NCBI GenBank assembly: GCA_049718765.1
Contig: JBNARI010000037.1
Coordinates: 1 to 14,167, forward strand
DNA length: 14,167 nucleotides
DNA from: JBNARI01 sp049718765
GTDB taxonomy: Bacteria; Bacillota; Sulfobacillia; DUMF01
Reading direction: 5' to 3'
The position numbers and the translations under genes are program-made. Positions 1 through 7,352 of this stretch are shown here, one piece after another. Positions within the stretch are counted from its first letter, which is position 1, and each line of letters begins with the position of its first letter. The notes below the pieces were generated by a model. It was given only the letters and a program-made list of their open reading frames with translations. It made no database searches and had not been told where the DNA came from.

Positions 1-27
1 AGGGGGCAGCTGCCCCCTTCTTATTTT
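1..27 (+). terminator. Intrinsic terminator of a gene upstream of the window
   Basis: The window opens with a perfect inverted repeat, AGGGGGC-AGCT-GCCCCCT, giving a 7-bp GC-rich stem and 4-nt loop, followed by TCTTATTTT. This is the form of a Rho-independent terminator on the + strand. The gene it serves lies to the left and is not visible. The stem may extend beyond the window edge. Confidence 0.75.
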
Positions 28-220
28 GGTCAAGGCACTGGGCAAGTAGCTGAGGCTATGAAAGGCAATTCGGCGGACGATGAAGGGGAAATTAGGTGTG
101 TGGAAAACGGCAAATACGCCACGGCCGAGTCAGAGACTTGCCCAGCGAAAACGCCCCCAGACCCTGACTCGGCGGCACGTGAACGCCCGTATAGCAGGAG
201 CCTACGACGTTCAGAGGTAC
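28..220 (+). promoter_or_regulatory. Structured non-coding stretch resembling a cobalamin riboswitch core
   Basis: No convincing gene lies here; the two short overlapping reading frames have no clear ribosome site. In order and with plausible spacing there are GGGGAA (85-90), GGTG (95-98), CGCCAC (117-122) and GAGTCAGAGACTTGCC (127-142). These resemble the conserved GGGAA, GGTG, CGCaACTG and AGTCAGGAGACCTGCC blocks of cobalamin riboswitches, but the CC block after GGTG and the full ACTG are missing. A perfect 10-bp repeat, GCCGAGTCAG (124-133) with CTGACTCGGC (164-173), could sequester the last block, as in an alternative riboswitch fold. Against function, a terminator lies just upstream, a separate promoter lies downstream, and no T-tract or sequestered ribosome site follows. 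It could be a divergent or decayed aptamer, or chance resemblance. Confidence 0.33.
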
Positions 221-249
221 TTTACAGCTGTTCACCGTTGCAGTATAAT
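221..249 (+). promoter_or_regulatory. Sigma-A-like promoter of the hydrogenase operon
   Basis: TTTACA (221-226) and TATAAT (244-249) are separated by exactly 17 nt, which is close to the bacterial housekeeping consensus. Transcription should start near 256, about 58 nt before the first gene. No other comparable promoter was noticed in the tight gene run to 8463, so this probably drives the whole hydrogenase operon. Confidence 0.72.
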
Positions 250-264
250 CAGGTTAGGATATAA

Positions 265-278
265 GTGAAAGTCTTCAC
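265..278 (+). promoter_or_regulatory. Small inverted repeat just downstream of the start site, possible operator
   Basis: GTGAA-AGTC-TTCAC is a perfect dyad with 5-bp arms. It lies about 10-25 nt after the predicted transcription start and 36 nt before the XRE-cupin gene. An operator here would let the regulator control its own operon. The assignment to that regulator is inference from position, and a 5-bp dyad can arise by chance. Confidence 0.3.
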
Positions 279-313
279 GAGTACGAACATACCGGTTTGG
301 GGAGGGGAGCTAA

Positions 314-859
314 ATGGAATTCGGAGACAGGCTTCGCAAACTCAGAACAGGTCAAGGCCTGACAGTCAGGGGCTTGGCTCAAAGGGTAGGGGTTTCCCCG
401 AGTTACATTTCTCAACTCGAGAATAAGGAATGCTCTCCCTCGTTTTCTGTGCTTAAGAAGATCGCAGAGGTGCTCGGAACAACTGTGACCGCCCTCACTG
501 AAGACGGCTTGCCAGAGGAGTGGCTCGTGGTGCGAAAGGCAAACAGGAGAAAGCTTCAGGTAGACAACCCGTTCTGGGAGGTAGAGCTTTTTGCATTCAC
601 AGGCGCGCGAGACAAGAGGATGCAGGGGTGCCTGGTCAAGCTACTCCCAGGTGCGCATGGCCCTAATCCAGTGTTTACCCACGACCGTGACGACTTCATC
701 TTCGTGCTGAAGGGTCGGATTGCTGTAGTTTGCGCTTCAAGGGAGTACCTCCTTGACGAGGGGGATGCCGCCTACTTCAACTTTCATAGGCCGGAGCAAT
801 TCCAGAACCTTGGCCCCAGTGAAGCCATGTTCCTATGGGTGGTTTCACCAGCTTGTTGA
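314..859 (+). CDS. XRE-family transcriptional regulator with C-terminal cupin domain
   Basis: The protein is 181 aa. Residues 6-62 form a classic XRE helix-turn-helix: LRKLRTGQGLTVRGLAQ, then VSPSYISQLENKECSPS. A single-domain cupin follows at about 105-178 (FIFVLKGRIAVV, LLDEGDAAYFNF, LWVVSP). XRE-cupin proteins usually sense a small ligand or metal through the cupin and control nearby genes. Here the usual HxGEE metal motif reads HDRDD (123-127), and the later PHxxxN motif reads PEQFQN, so expected metal-ligand histidines are missing. The ATG follows a strong purine-rich site (GGAGGGGAG, 301-309). It is the first gene after the promoter and lies 16 nt before the NuoE-like gene, which suggests a dedicated regulator of the hydrogenase operon. 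Its signal and whether it activates or represses are unknown. Confidence 0.88.
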   Translation: MEFGDRLRKLRTGQGLTVRGLAQRVGVSPSYISQLENKECSPSFSVLKKIAEVLGTTVTALTEDGLPEEWLVVRKANRRKLQVDNPFWEVELFAFTGARDKRMQGCLVKLLPGAHGPNPVFTHDRDDFIFVLKGRIAVVCASREYLLDEGDAAYFNFHRPEQFQNLGPSEAMFLWVVSPAC

Positions 860-875
860 GAGAGGGTGATTAAGG

Positions 876-1376
876 ATGACAGCGGAGGAAGTCCAGCGCA
901 AGTTCTGCAGGCTGAACGAAATCCTGGCGAAGCACAAGCACGATCCAGCGAACCTAGTGGCCATACTCCAGGACGTCCAGGCAGAGTATAGGTATTTGCC
1001 AGAGGAAGTCATGAGCTACATTGCCACAGATCTAGGCATCCCGGCTTCCACGGTATTCGGGGTTGCCACGTTTTACGCACAGTTCTCATTGAAGCCCAAG
1101 GGCAAGGTGATCATCAGGGTATGCGATGGCACTGCTTGCCACGTGCGCGGCTCGACCCAGGTGAGATACGCAATACGGGAGAAGCTGGGGCTGAAAGACG
1201 GCGAAGACACAACGGAAGATTTGCAGTTCACTGTGGAGGCAGTCTCCTGTTTGGGGGCCTGTGGGCTGGCTCCCGTGGTAACTGTGAACGATGAGGTGTA
1301 CGGGCAAACCACTCCTGAAGCCATGAGAATCATTCTGGATCAGTTGCTTGCGAAGGGGCGAAGTGAAAATGACTGA
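876..1376 (+). CDS. hydC: NuoE-like [2Fe-2S] subunit of trimeric [FeFe]-hydrogenase (HydC)
   Basis: This 166-aa protein matches the 24-kDa NuoE family in length and layout: an N-terminal helical part (EILAKHKHDPANLVAILQ, then YLPEEV) and a thioredoxin-fold [2Fe-2S] domain. The cluster ligands are C83, C88, C125 and C129 (VCDGTACHVRG and SCLGACGLAPV). In trimeric hydrogenases this subunit pairs with the NuoF-like subunit as part of the electron path between NAD(H) and the other FeS centres. The enzyme is expected in the cytoplasm. A ribosome site (AGAGGGTGAT, 861-870) precedes the ATG. The end overlaps the hydB start by 8 nt, which indicates translational coupling. The family assignment is secure; the hydC name rests on the HydB-HydA neighbours. 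Confidence 0.93.
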   Translation: MTAEEVQRKFCRLNEILAKHKHDPANLVAILQDVQAEYRYLPEEVMSYIATDLGIPASTVFGVATFYAQFSLKPKGKVIIRVCDGTACHVRGSTQVRYAIREKLGLKDGEDTTEDLQFTVEAVSCLGACGLAPVVTVNDEVYGQTTPEAMRIILDQLLAKGRSEND

Positions 1377-3282
1377 GCTAACCATGATTAAAAACAGGGA
1401 AGAACTGGAACAATTGCGCAGCTCCTACGCAAGTTCTTTGGCACGTGCAAAAGTAAGGATTCTGGTGTGTGCCGGGACGGGCTGTGTTGCCAACGGGTCT
1501 TTGAACGTTTACCGGGAGCTTGTGAAAGCTGCAGCCGAACGCGGACTAGACTCCTCTGTTGAGGTGCTTTTCCAGGGCGAGGAGCAGCCCGTTGCCATAT
1601 CCAAGTCGGGCTGCCATGGCTTCTGCCAAAAGGGTCCACTGGTACGGGTGGAGGCTGTTGGGCCAGTTGGGAACGCAGGCGCGCTCTACGTTCATGTAAA
1701 GCCCCAGGATGCGCCAGACATAGTTCAGGCAGCCCTCTCTGGCACGGTGGTGGAGCGGTTGCTGTACAGGGACCCTGTGACCGGCGAGATTTCTCGCTCT
1801 GAGGAGGAGATTCCCTTTTACCGCAGACAAAGGAGGGTTACCCTCGAGCATTGCGGCAATAGTGATCCGGAAGATATAAGGGATTACATTGCCCACGGTG
1901 GCTACCAAGCTTTATGCAAGGCCCTATTTGAATTGAAACCCGAGGAAGTGATTTCAATTGTGGACGCCTCTGGGCTGCGGGGCCGCGGGGGAGGCGGATT
2001 CCCCACGGGCAAGAAGTGGGCTATGGCCAGGGCTGCCCAGGACTGGCCCAAGTATGTGATTTGCAACGGTGACGAAGGAGATCCGGGCGCTTTCATGGAC
2101 AGAAGCGTGATGGAAGGAGACCCCCACAGGATAATCGAAGGTATGACAATCGCAGCGTATGCCATTGGGGCGTCCCACGGTTACGTTTACGTGCGGGCAG
2201 AGTATCCCCTGGCGGTGCAGCGGATGAGGAAAGCTGTGGAAGAGGCCAAGGCCTGTGGACTTCTTGGCTCGAACATCCTCGGTTCCGGATTTGACTTCGA
2301 CGTTGAGATCAGGGAAGGCGCTGGGGCCTTCGTGTGCGGTGAAGAAACGGCGCTGATCGCTTCGATTGAGGGTAAGCGGGGCATGCCAAGACCCCGACCG
2401 CCTTACCCTGTGGAAAACGGTGTTTGGGGAAAACCGACAGTGATTAACAACGTGGAGACTCTGGCAAACGTACCATGCATCCTGACTAGAGGCGCAGAAT
2501 GGTTCCGAGCTCTGGGTACGCCCAACAGTGCTGGCTGCAAGACCTTTGCCCTGGCCGGCCAGGTGTTGAACACTGGCCTTGTGGAAGTGCCCATGGGCAT
2601 TACCTTGCGCGAAGTGATCTTTGACATCGGTGGTGGGATCAGGGGTGGAAAGAAGTTCAAGGCTGCGCAAATCGGAGGGCCTTCCGGAGGATGCTTGCCA
2701 GAAAGCTTATTGGATTTGCCCCTTGACTACGACTCGCTAGTTAGGGTTGGGGCGATGGTGGGATCGGGCGGCCTTGTAGTCATGGATGAGTCAACGTGCA
2801 TGGTTGAAGTGGCTAGATTCTTCATGAACTTTATCCAAAACGAATCCTGTGGCAAGTGCGTGCCATGCCGGGAAGGTACAAAGCAGATGCTGGCAATCCT
2901 CGACAAGATTATCAATGGAAAGGCCAGCATGGAAGATTTGGAAATGCTCGAAGAGCTGGCACTGGTGGTGAAGGATGCATCTTTGTGCGGTCTGGGAAAG
3001 ACTGCTCCGAACCCAGTGCTCTCAACGCTTAAATACTTCCGGGAGGAGTACCTGGCTCACGTGATCAACAAGAGGTGCCCTGCTGGGGTGTGCAAGGCGC
3101 TAAGGGAATACGTCATCGACGTCTCCAAGTGTAAGGGCTGCACCGTGTGCGCCCGTGTGTGTCCGGTTTCGGCTATAAGTGGGGAAAAGGGCAAGCCTCA
3201 CCACATAGATCCGTCGAAATGCGTAAAGTGCGGAAGTTGCGCTGAGAAATGTAGATTTGGCGCGATCTCTTTGAGGTCGTAG
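1369..3282 (+). CDS. hydB: NuoF-like NAD(H)/FMN diaphorase subunit of trimeric [FeFe]-hydrogenase (HydB)
   Basis: The protein is 637 aa from the ATG at 1369; an in-frame TTG at 1348 would add 7 aa. The domains in order are: a thioredoxin-like [2Fe-2S] domain (C34, C39, C82, C86); the NuoF FMN/NADH fold with GRGGGGFPTGKKW (205-217) and GDEGDPGAFMDR (234-245); an SLBB-type region; the NuoF [4Fe-4S] site (C494, C497, C500 and C540); and a C-terminal two-cluster ferredoxin (C588/591/594/598 and C618/621/624/628). This fusion is the HydB arrangement of NAD-linked, often electron-bifurcating, [FeFe]-hydrogenases such as that of Thermotoga maritima. The subunit carries the FMN and exchanges electrons with NAD(H). 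Bifurcation with ferredoxin is inferred from family and gene order, because sequence alone cannot prove it. All expected cluster cysteines are present. Confidence 0.94.
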   Translation: MTELTMIKNREELEQLRSSYASSLARAKVRILVCAGTGCVANGSLNVYRELVKAAAERGLDSSVEVLFQGEEQPVAISKSGCHGFCQKGPLVRVEAVGPVGNAGALYVHVKPQDAPDIVQAALSGTVVERLLYRDPVTGEISRSEEEIPFYRRQRRVTLEHCGNSDPEDIRDYIAHGGYQALCKALFELKPEEVISIVDASGLRGRGGGGFPTGKKWAMARAAQDWPKYVICNGDEGDPGAFMDRSVMEGDPHRIIEGMTIAAYAIGASHGYVYVRAEYPLAVQRMRKAVEEAKACGLLGSNILGSGFDFDVEIREGAGAFVCGEETALIASIEGKRGMPRPRPPYPVENGVWGKPTVINNVETLANVPCILTRGAEWFRALGTPNSAGCKTFALAGQVLNTGLVEVPMGITLREVIFDIGGGIRGGKKFKAAQIGGPSGGCLPESLLDLPLDYDSLVRVGAMVGSGGLVVMDESTCMVEVARFFMNFIQNESCGKCVPCREGTKQMLAILDKIINGKASMEDLEMLEELALVVKDASLCGLGKTAPNPVLSTLKYFREEYLAHVINKRCPAGVCKALREYVIDVSKCKGCTVCARVCPVSAISGEKGKPHHIDPSKCVKCGSCAEKCRFGAISLRS

Positions 3283-3297
3283 CGGAGGTTGATTCAC

Positions 3298-5319
3298 ATG
3301 ATCACCGTGGATGGGGTACAAGTCAAGCTGGATGGAGAGAAGAACATCCTCGAGGTAATCCACAAGGCAGGCATGAACTTGCCTACGTTCTGTTACTTGA
3401 GCGAGCTCAGCGTGTACGGCTCCTGCCGGATGTGTATGGTGGAGGTGGATGGTCGCTTAGTGCCGGCCTGCTCCACGCCGCCTGCAGACGGCATGCAGAT
3501 CAAAACCAACACTGAGCGCTTGAGGAAGATTCGCAGAACCATAATTGAGCTGCTACTTGCTAACCATGATAGGGAATGCACCAGCTGTGAACGCAACGGC
3601 AGCTGCAGGCTTCAATCTATTGCCTACCAGTTGGGGATTGACAAAATCAGGTTTCCAGAATCCCCGAAGAACCACACGGTGGATATGTCTTCGCCTGCGA
3701 TTGTGAGGAACCCGAACAAATGCATCTTGTGCGGAGACTGCGTGCGCATGTGCCGGGAAGTTCAGGGACTTGGAGTGCTGGACCTGCAGTTCAGGGGTTC
3801 GAAAGTGGCAGTTGGACCTGCCTTTGGGAAACCCATTGCTGAGGTAGATTGTACCAACTGCGGCCAGTGCGTTCAGGTCTGTCCGACTGGAGCTCTCTCC
3901 GTGAAGAACGATGTACCTCGGGCATGGCAGCTGGTTTCCGATCAAGGGGCATACCCAGTTGTGGAAGTGGCACCTGCAGTTAGAGTTGCACTTGGGGAAG
4001 CGTTCGGACTTGGCAAAGGTAAGGCGGTAACAGGTAAGATAGCTGCAGCCCTGCGCAGGCTCGGTTTCAAGAAGGTGTTCGACACAGTATTTGCTGCGGA
4101 CTTGACTGCAGTTGAGGAAACTCACGAGCTCCTGACGAGGCTGCGGAAGGGCGGACCATTCCCAATGTTTACGAGCTGCTGCCCGGCCTGGGTGAAATTG
4201 GTGGAGACTCACTATCCGGAGTTCTTGGGCAACCTGTCCACTTGCATGTCGCCTCAACAGATGTTGGGTTCTCTAATCAAACGCACCCTTGTAGCAGGAC
4301 AAAGAGCTGAGAACCAGCAAGTCAGGGTGGTCTCAGTCATGCCTTGCACTGCCAAGAAGTTTGAGATCACCAGGGCTCAGTTTGGAGAAAACAGACCAGT
4401 GGACCTTGTTCTAACTACTTCAGAGCTGGTGAGGATGATCAAAGAAGCGGGCATAAACTTCGAGCAGCTGGAAGAAAGCGAGTTCGACGAACCTTTCGGC
4501 ACCATAACAGGAGGGGGCCTGCTTTTTGGGGCTACTGGTGGGGTTGCCGAGGCAGTGCTGCGTACGGCCTCGAGGATGCTTGGGGCGCCGTGCGACCGGG
4601 AACTGGAGTTTTCCGAAGTTAGAGGACTCCAAGGGATCAGGGAAGCTCAGTTGAATATTGGTGGCTACGAGCTGAGGGTCTGCGTGGTTCACGGCCTTGG
4701 TAATGCCCGCAGACTGTTGGAGGCAATTAGGGGGGGCGAGAAGAACTATCACATTGTGGAAGTGATGGCTTGCCCAGGCGGGTGTGCGGGCGGGGGTGGC
4801 CAGCCCATACCCGATGACCCTTCAGTGAGGGTTGCGCGTGTTCAAAAAATAGTGGAGCTTGACTCCAGAATGACCCTGAGGGTACCGTCTGATAATCCGT
4901 CAGTGCAGGAGGTTTATGCAAGCTGGCTTGGGACCCCTGGAAGTGAAAAGGCCCATGAGTGTTTGCACACCTGGTATGGCCCCCGGAGGCGAATTGCCGG
5001 GGAAAGTATTCCCATTACGCCTGCACCCCTCTCTTCCGAGGGTGCGCGGCCTACCGTTCAAGTCGAGGTATGCGTGGGCACCGGATGCTACTTGAGGGGT
5101 TCCTACGACGTGCTCAAGAAGCTCATGGACGCGTCGAACTCAGATCCAGAGATGGTTGGGCGAGTGGCCCTCAAAGCTACGTTCTGCCTGGAGCATTGCG
5201 ACCGGGGTGTGTCTGCAAGGATCAACGGCAAGATCATCACTGGGCTCAATTCCGAGAACGTGCTCGACATTGTGAAGAGGGAACTGGCACGAGCGGGCAC
5301 TTACAGGGAGGCGCAGTAG
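3298..5319 (+). CDS. hydA: Catalytic [FeFe]-hydrogenase subunit with C-terminal [2Fe-2S] domain (HydA)
   Basis: The protein is 673 aa from ATG 3298, which has GGAGG (3284-3288) 9 nt upstream; a TTG 9 nt earlier is less likely. It carries an N-terminal [2Fe-2S] ferredoxin domain (C32, C43, C46, C58), a His-Cys3 [4Fe-4S] site (H90, C94, C97, C103) and two [4Fe-4S] clusters (C142/145/148/152 and C185/188/191/195). The H-cluster domain has all three signatures: TSCCPAW (292-298), MPCTAKKFE (from 348) and MACPGGCAGGGGQP (from 490). C295, C350, C492 and C496 are the H-cluster ligands, and C294 matches the proton-relay cysteine. A C-terminal thioredoxin-like [2Fe-2S] module (C592, C597, C630, C634) follows a linker. 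It reversibly converts protons and electrons to H2. A run of seven G at 4730-4736 leaves the frame intact. Confidence 0.95.
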   Translation: MITVDGVQVKLDGEKNILEVIHKAGMNLPTFCYLSELSVYGSCRMCMVEVDGRLVPACSTPPADGMQIKTNTERLRKIRRTIIELLLANHDRECTSCERNGSCRLQSIAYQLGIDKIRFPESPKNHTVDMSSPAIVRNPNKCILCGDCVRMCREVQGLGVLDLQFRGSKVAVGPAFGKPIAEVDCTNCGQCVQVCPTGALSVKNDVPRAWQLVSDQGAYPVVEVAPAVRVALGEAFGLGKGKAVTGKIAAALRRLGFKKVFDTVFAADLTAVEETHELLTRLRKGGPFPMFTSCCPAWVKLVETHYPEFLGNLSTCMSPQQMLGSLIKRTLVAGQRAENQQVRVVSVMPCTAKKFEITRAQFGENRPVDLVLTTSELVRMIKEAGINFEQLEESEFDEPFGTITGGGLLFGATGGVAEAVLRTASRMLGAPCDRELEFSEVRGLQGIREAQLNIGGYELRVCVVHGLGNARRLLEAIRGGEKNYHIVEVMACPGGCAGGGGQPIPDDPSVRVARVQKIVELDSRMTLRVPSDNPSVQEVYASWLGTPGSEKAHECLHTWYGPRRRIAGESIPITPAPLSSEGARPTVQVEVCVGTGCYLRGSYDVLKKLMDASNSDPEMVGRVALKATFCLEHCDRGVSARINGKIITGLNSENVLDIVKRELARAGTYREAQ

Positions 5320-5320
5320 C

Positions 5321-5572
5321 TTGGTTACCGTGGTTGTGTGTGTGGGGAGTTCCTGCTTCCTTAGGGGTGCCCCCCTTGTCATCCAGGAGTTCGAGAAGCT
5401 TATAAGCGAGAGAGCCCCTGGAGCGGTAGAGATAAAGGGGAGCTTCTGCATGGAGAGATGCACGCACGGGGTTACAGTTCAGATTGGAGACCAGGTTTTC
5501 ACTGCGGTGAAGCCAGAGGACGTGCCTGGGCTTTTCCAAAAGTACGTCTTGACACAACTCCAACTGGGGTGA
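5321..5572 (+). CDS. Small stand-alone thioredoxin-like [2Fe-2S] ferredoxin
   Basis: The protein is 83 aa and starts at TTG 5321, one base after the hydA stop. Its ribosome site (AGGGAGG, about 5305-5311) lies inside the end of hydA, so the two are probably translationally coupled. It is essentially one thioredoxin-fold [2Fe-2S] domain with C7, C12, C43 and C47 (CVGSSC, then FCMERC). It is clearly similar to the C-terminal domain of the adjacent HydA: CVGSSCFLRG against CVGTGCYLRG, and FCMERCTHGV against FCLEHCDRGV. This suggests local duplication of that module. It may carry electrons between the hydrogenase and the following sensory hydrogenase, but this is inferred only from position and cluster type. 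Confidence 0.82.
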   Translation: MVTVVVCVGSSCFLRGAPLVIQEFEKLISERAPGAVEIKGSFCMERCTHGVTVQIGDQVFTAVKPEDVPGLFQKYVLTQLQLG

Positions 5573-5576
5573 GCTC

Positions 5577-7352
5577 ATGGCCATTATTGAAACTGTGCGG
5601 ACCAAATGCAGGGATTGCTACAAATGTTTGAGAGCGTGCCCAGTGAAGGCAATCAAGGTGAGTCGAGGACCGGGCGTCTATGAAATGCACGCCAGCGTTG
5701 TAGAGGAGTTCTGTATTCATGACGGAACGTGCATAAGGGAGTGCCCCCAAAAGGCAAAGAAGGTGCGGAGCGACCTTAACAGGGTAAGGGAACTTCTATC
5801 CAAGGGCGAGGAGATTGCAGTCAGCTTGGCACCTTCCTTTGCGGCAGCGTTGCCCTTGGACGATCCCCTTCGGGTAGTAACGGCTCTGCGGAAGATGGGC
5901 GTTGCGGTGGTCCAGGAGACCGCCTTGGGTGCCGAAATGGTGGCCTCGCTGCAAAGGAAACTGCTGGACCAGGGACATGGTCCAATGATATCCAGTTCTT
6001 GCCCTGCCGTGGTGAGTCTCATAGAAAAGCATTACCCAGAAGCCATCAGGTTCTTGTCTCCGGCGGTATCGCCGGCTGTAGCTCACGGCCGCTACCTGAA
6101 GGCCCAATACCCCGGTATTCGGGTGGTGTTCATTGGTCCCTGCATTGCGAAGAAGGACGAGATTTGCGACCCGGAAGTAAGCGATTCCGTGGACGTGGCT
6201 TTGACGTTTCAGGAGCTCCTCCAGTGGGTGGATGAGGCCCACATTCCCCTGTCAGACTGTGCCCCCGGCAGCTTCGACCCACCTTTGCCGTCCCTTGCTC
6301 GTCTGTTCCCTGCTGACGGGGGCTTATTGCGAAGCTGCCAGTTAGACGGAGTGCTTAACAGAGCTGCGATGAGTGTTTCCGGGGTGGACAGGTGTCGGGA
6401 GGTAATAAACCACTTCTTAAAGGGGGAAACCCAGCCCCAGCTTGTGGAACTCATGGCTTGCCCTGGAGGGTGTATATCTGGCCCATTTGCCCTTGGTGGT
6501 GAGGACTACTACCAACGCAGGAATAAACTTCTAACCTATGTGGCCGGGGCTCGAACCAATTGCAACCAGGAGGGCTTGTCCGACAAGTATCTTGAACTCT
6601 TGCCGCCGGAAAGGCTCTTGAGGAAATACCGAGACAAGCAATTGAAGCTGCTCCGGCCTACGAGAGAACAGCTCAGGGAGATACTGGAGAAGAGTGGTAA
6701 GTTCTCCCCCGAAGATGAGCTGAACTGCGGTGCCTGTGGCTACCAGTCCTGCGAGGAGAAAGCGATTGCGGTGTTCAACGGAATGGCTGACCCAGAAATG
6801 TGCATTCCTCACATGCGCCAACTTGCAGAGTCCATGGCCAACGTGGTGGTAAGTGCTACTCCCGATGGCATCGTGGTGGTGTCCAGCGATGGCCTCGTGG
6901 TAGACATGAACGCTGCTGCCGAGAGGATACTGGGATTGCCCAGGAAAAACGCTGTTGGATTGCCCATCGGCAGGTTAATGGACGACAGCTGCTTCAGGCA
7001 AGCTGCAGATCAGAAGCAGGTGGTTAAGGGAGAGTGCATTATAGGGGATCGCGTTGTGGAACAGCAAGTATTGTACGTGGGCAACCAAAAGCTGTGTGTT
7101 GGCTTCCTCATGGACGTCACAGAGGAACGAAGAGCTGCCCAGCGCCAACGTGAGATTAGAGAAGAGGCTGTTAGGCGGGCCCAGCAAGTGATTGCCAAGC
7201 AAATGCAAGTTGTGCAAAAAATTGCCGGGTTGCTCGGCGAGACTACAGCTGAAACTAAACTTTCCTTGACCGAGCTTATGAAGGTGGTAAGAGAGGAGAT
7301 ACCTCCAAGAGATGCGACTCAAAGTGGAAGTGGCAGTGGCCCAGTTGAATAA
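5577..7352 (+). CDS. hydS: Sensory-type [FeFe]-hydrogenase with PAS domain (HydS-like)
   Basis: The protein is 591 aa and starts with ATG 4 nt after the preceding stop, with GGGGTGA (5566-5572) as ribosome site. An N-terminal two-cluster ferredoxin has C11/14/17/21, then C46, D49, C52 and C56, where Asp replaces the second cysteine. The H-cluster domain keeps the four iron-ligand cysteines C142, C189, C295 and C299. However, TSCCP has become SSSCP, so the proton-relay cysteine is Ser141, and MPC has become GPC. A [4Fe-4S] domain follows (C384, C387, C392, C409), then a PAS domain (about 418-515) and a short coiled coil (about 515-550). There is no kinase or cyclase domain. Known relatives (group C or HydS, such as that of Thermotoga maritima) are slow enzymes thought to sense H2 or redox state. 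Output is probably through the overlapping downstream phosphatase. Confidence 0.9.
   Translation: MAIIETVRTKCRDCYKCLRACPVKAIKVSRGPGVYEMHASVVEEFCIHDGTCIRECPQKAKKVRSDLNRVRELLSKGEEIAVSLAPSFAAALPLDDPLRVVTALRKMGVAVVQETALGAEMVASLQRKLLDQGHGPMISSSCPAVVSLIEKHYPEAIRFLSPAVSPAVAHGRYLKAQYPGIRVVFIGPCIAKKDEICDPEVSDSVDVALTFQELLQWVDEAHIPLSDCAPGSFDPPLPSLARLFPADGGLLRSCQLDGVLNRAAMSVSGVDRCREVINHFLKGETQPQLVELMACPGGCISGPFALGGEDYYQRRNKLLTYVAGARTNCNQEGLSDKYLELLPPERLLRKYRDKQLKLLRPTREQLREILEKSGKFSPEDELNCGACGYQSCEEKAIAVFNGMADPEMCIPHMRQLAESMANVVVSATPDGIVVVSSDGLVVDMNAAAERILGLPRKNAVGLPIGRLMDDSCFRQAADQKQVVKGECIIGDRVVEQQVLYVGNQKLCVGFLMDVTEERRAAQRQREIREEAVRRAQQVIAKQMQVVQKIAGLLGETTAETKLSLTELMKVVREEIPPRDATQSGSGSGPVE

Noticed and set aside
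58..268. Two overlapping small frames before the XRE-cupin gene
   Set aside because: Neither has a convincing ribosome site or a recognisable domain, and both cross the promoter at 221-249. The stretch looks like structured non-coding DNA.
1954..2670. Long minus-strand frame (238 aa) opposite hydB
   Set aside because: It lies wholly within the conserved NuoF coding region and has no recognised domain. It is a shadow of strong codon bias on the + strand.
4959..5405. Plus-strand frame of 148 aa across the end of hydA
   Set aside because: It overlaps two well-supported genes in another frame and shows no family features.
6060..6075. CCGGCG-GTAT-CGCCGG hairpin inside hydS
   Set aside because: A perfect 6-bp stem with no T-tract in a GC-rich coding region is expected by chance, and nothing else points to a function.
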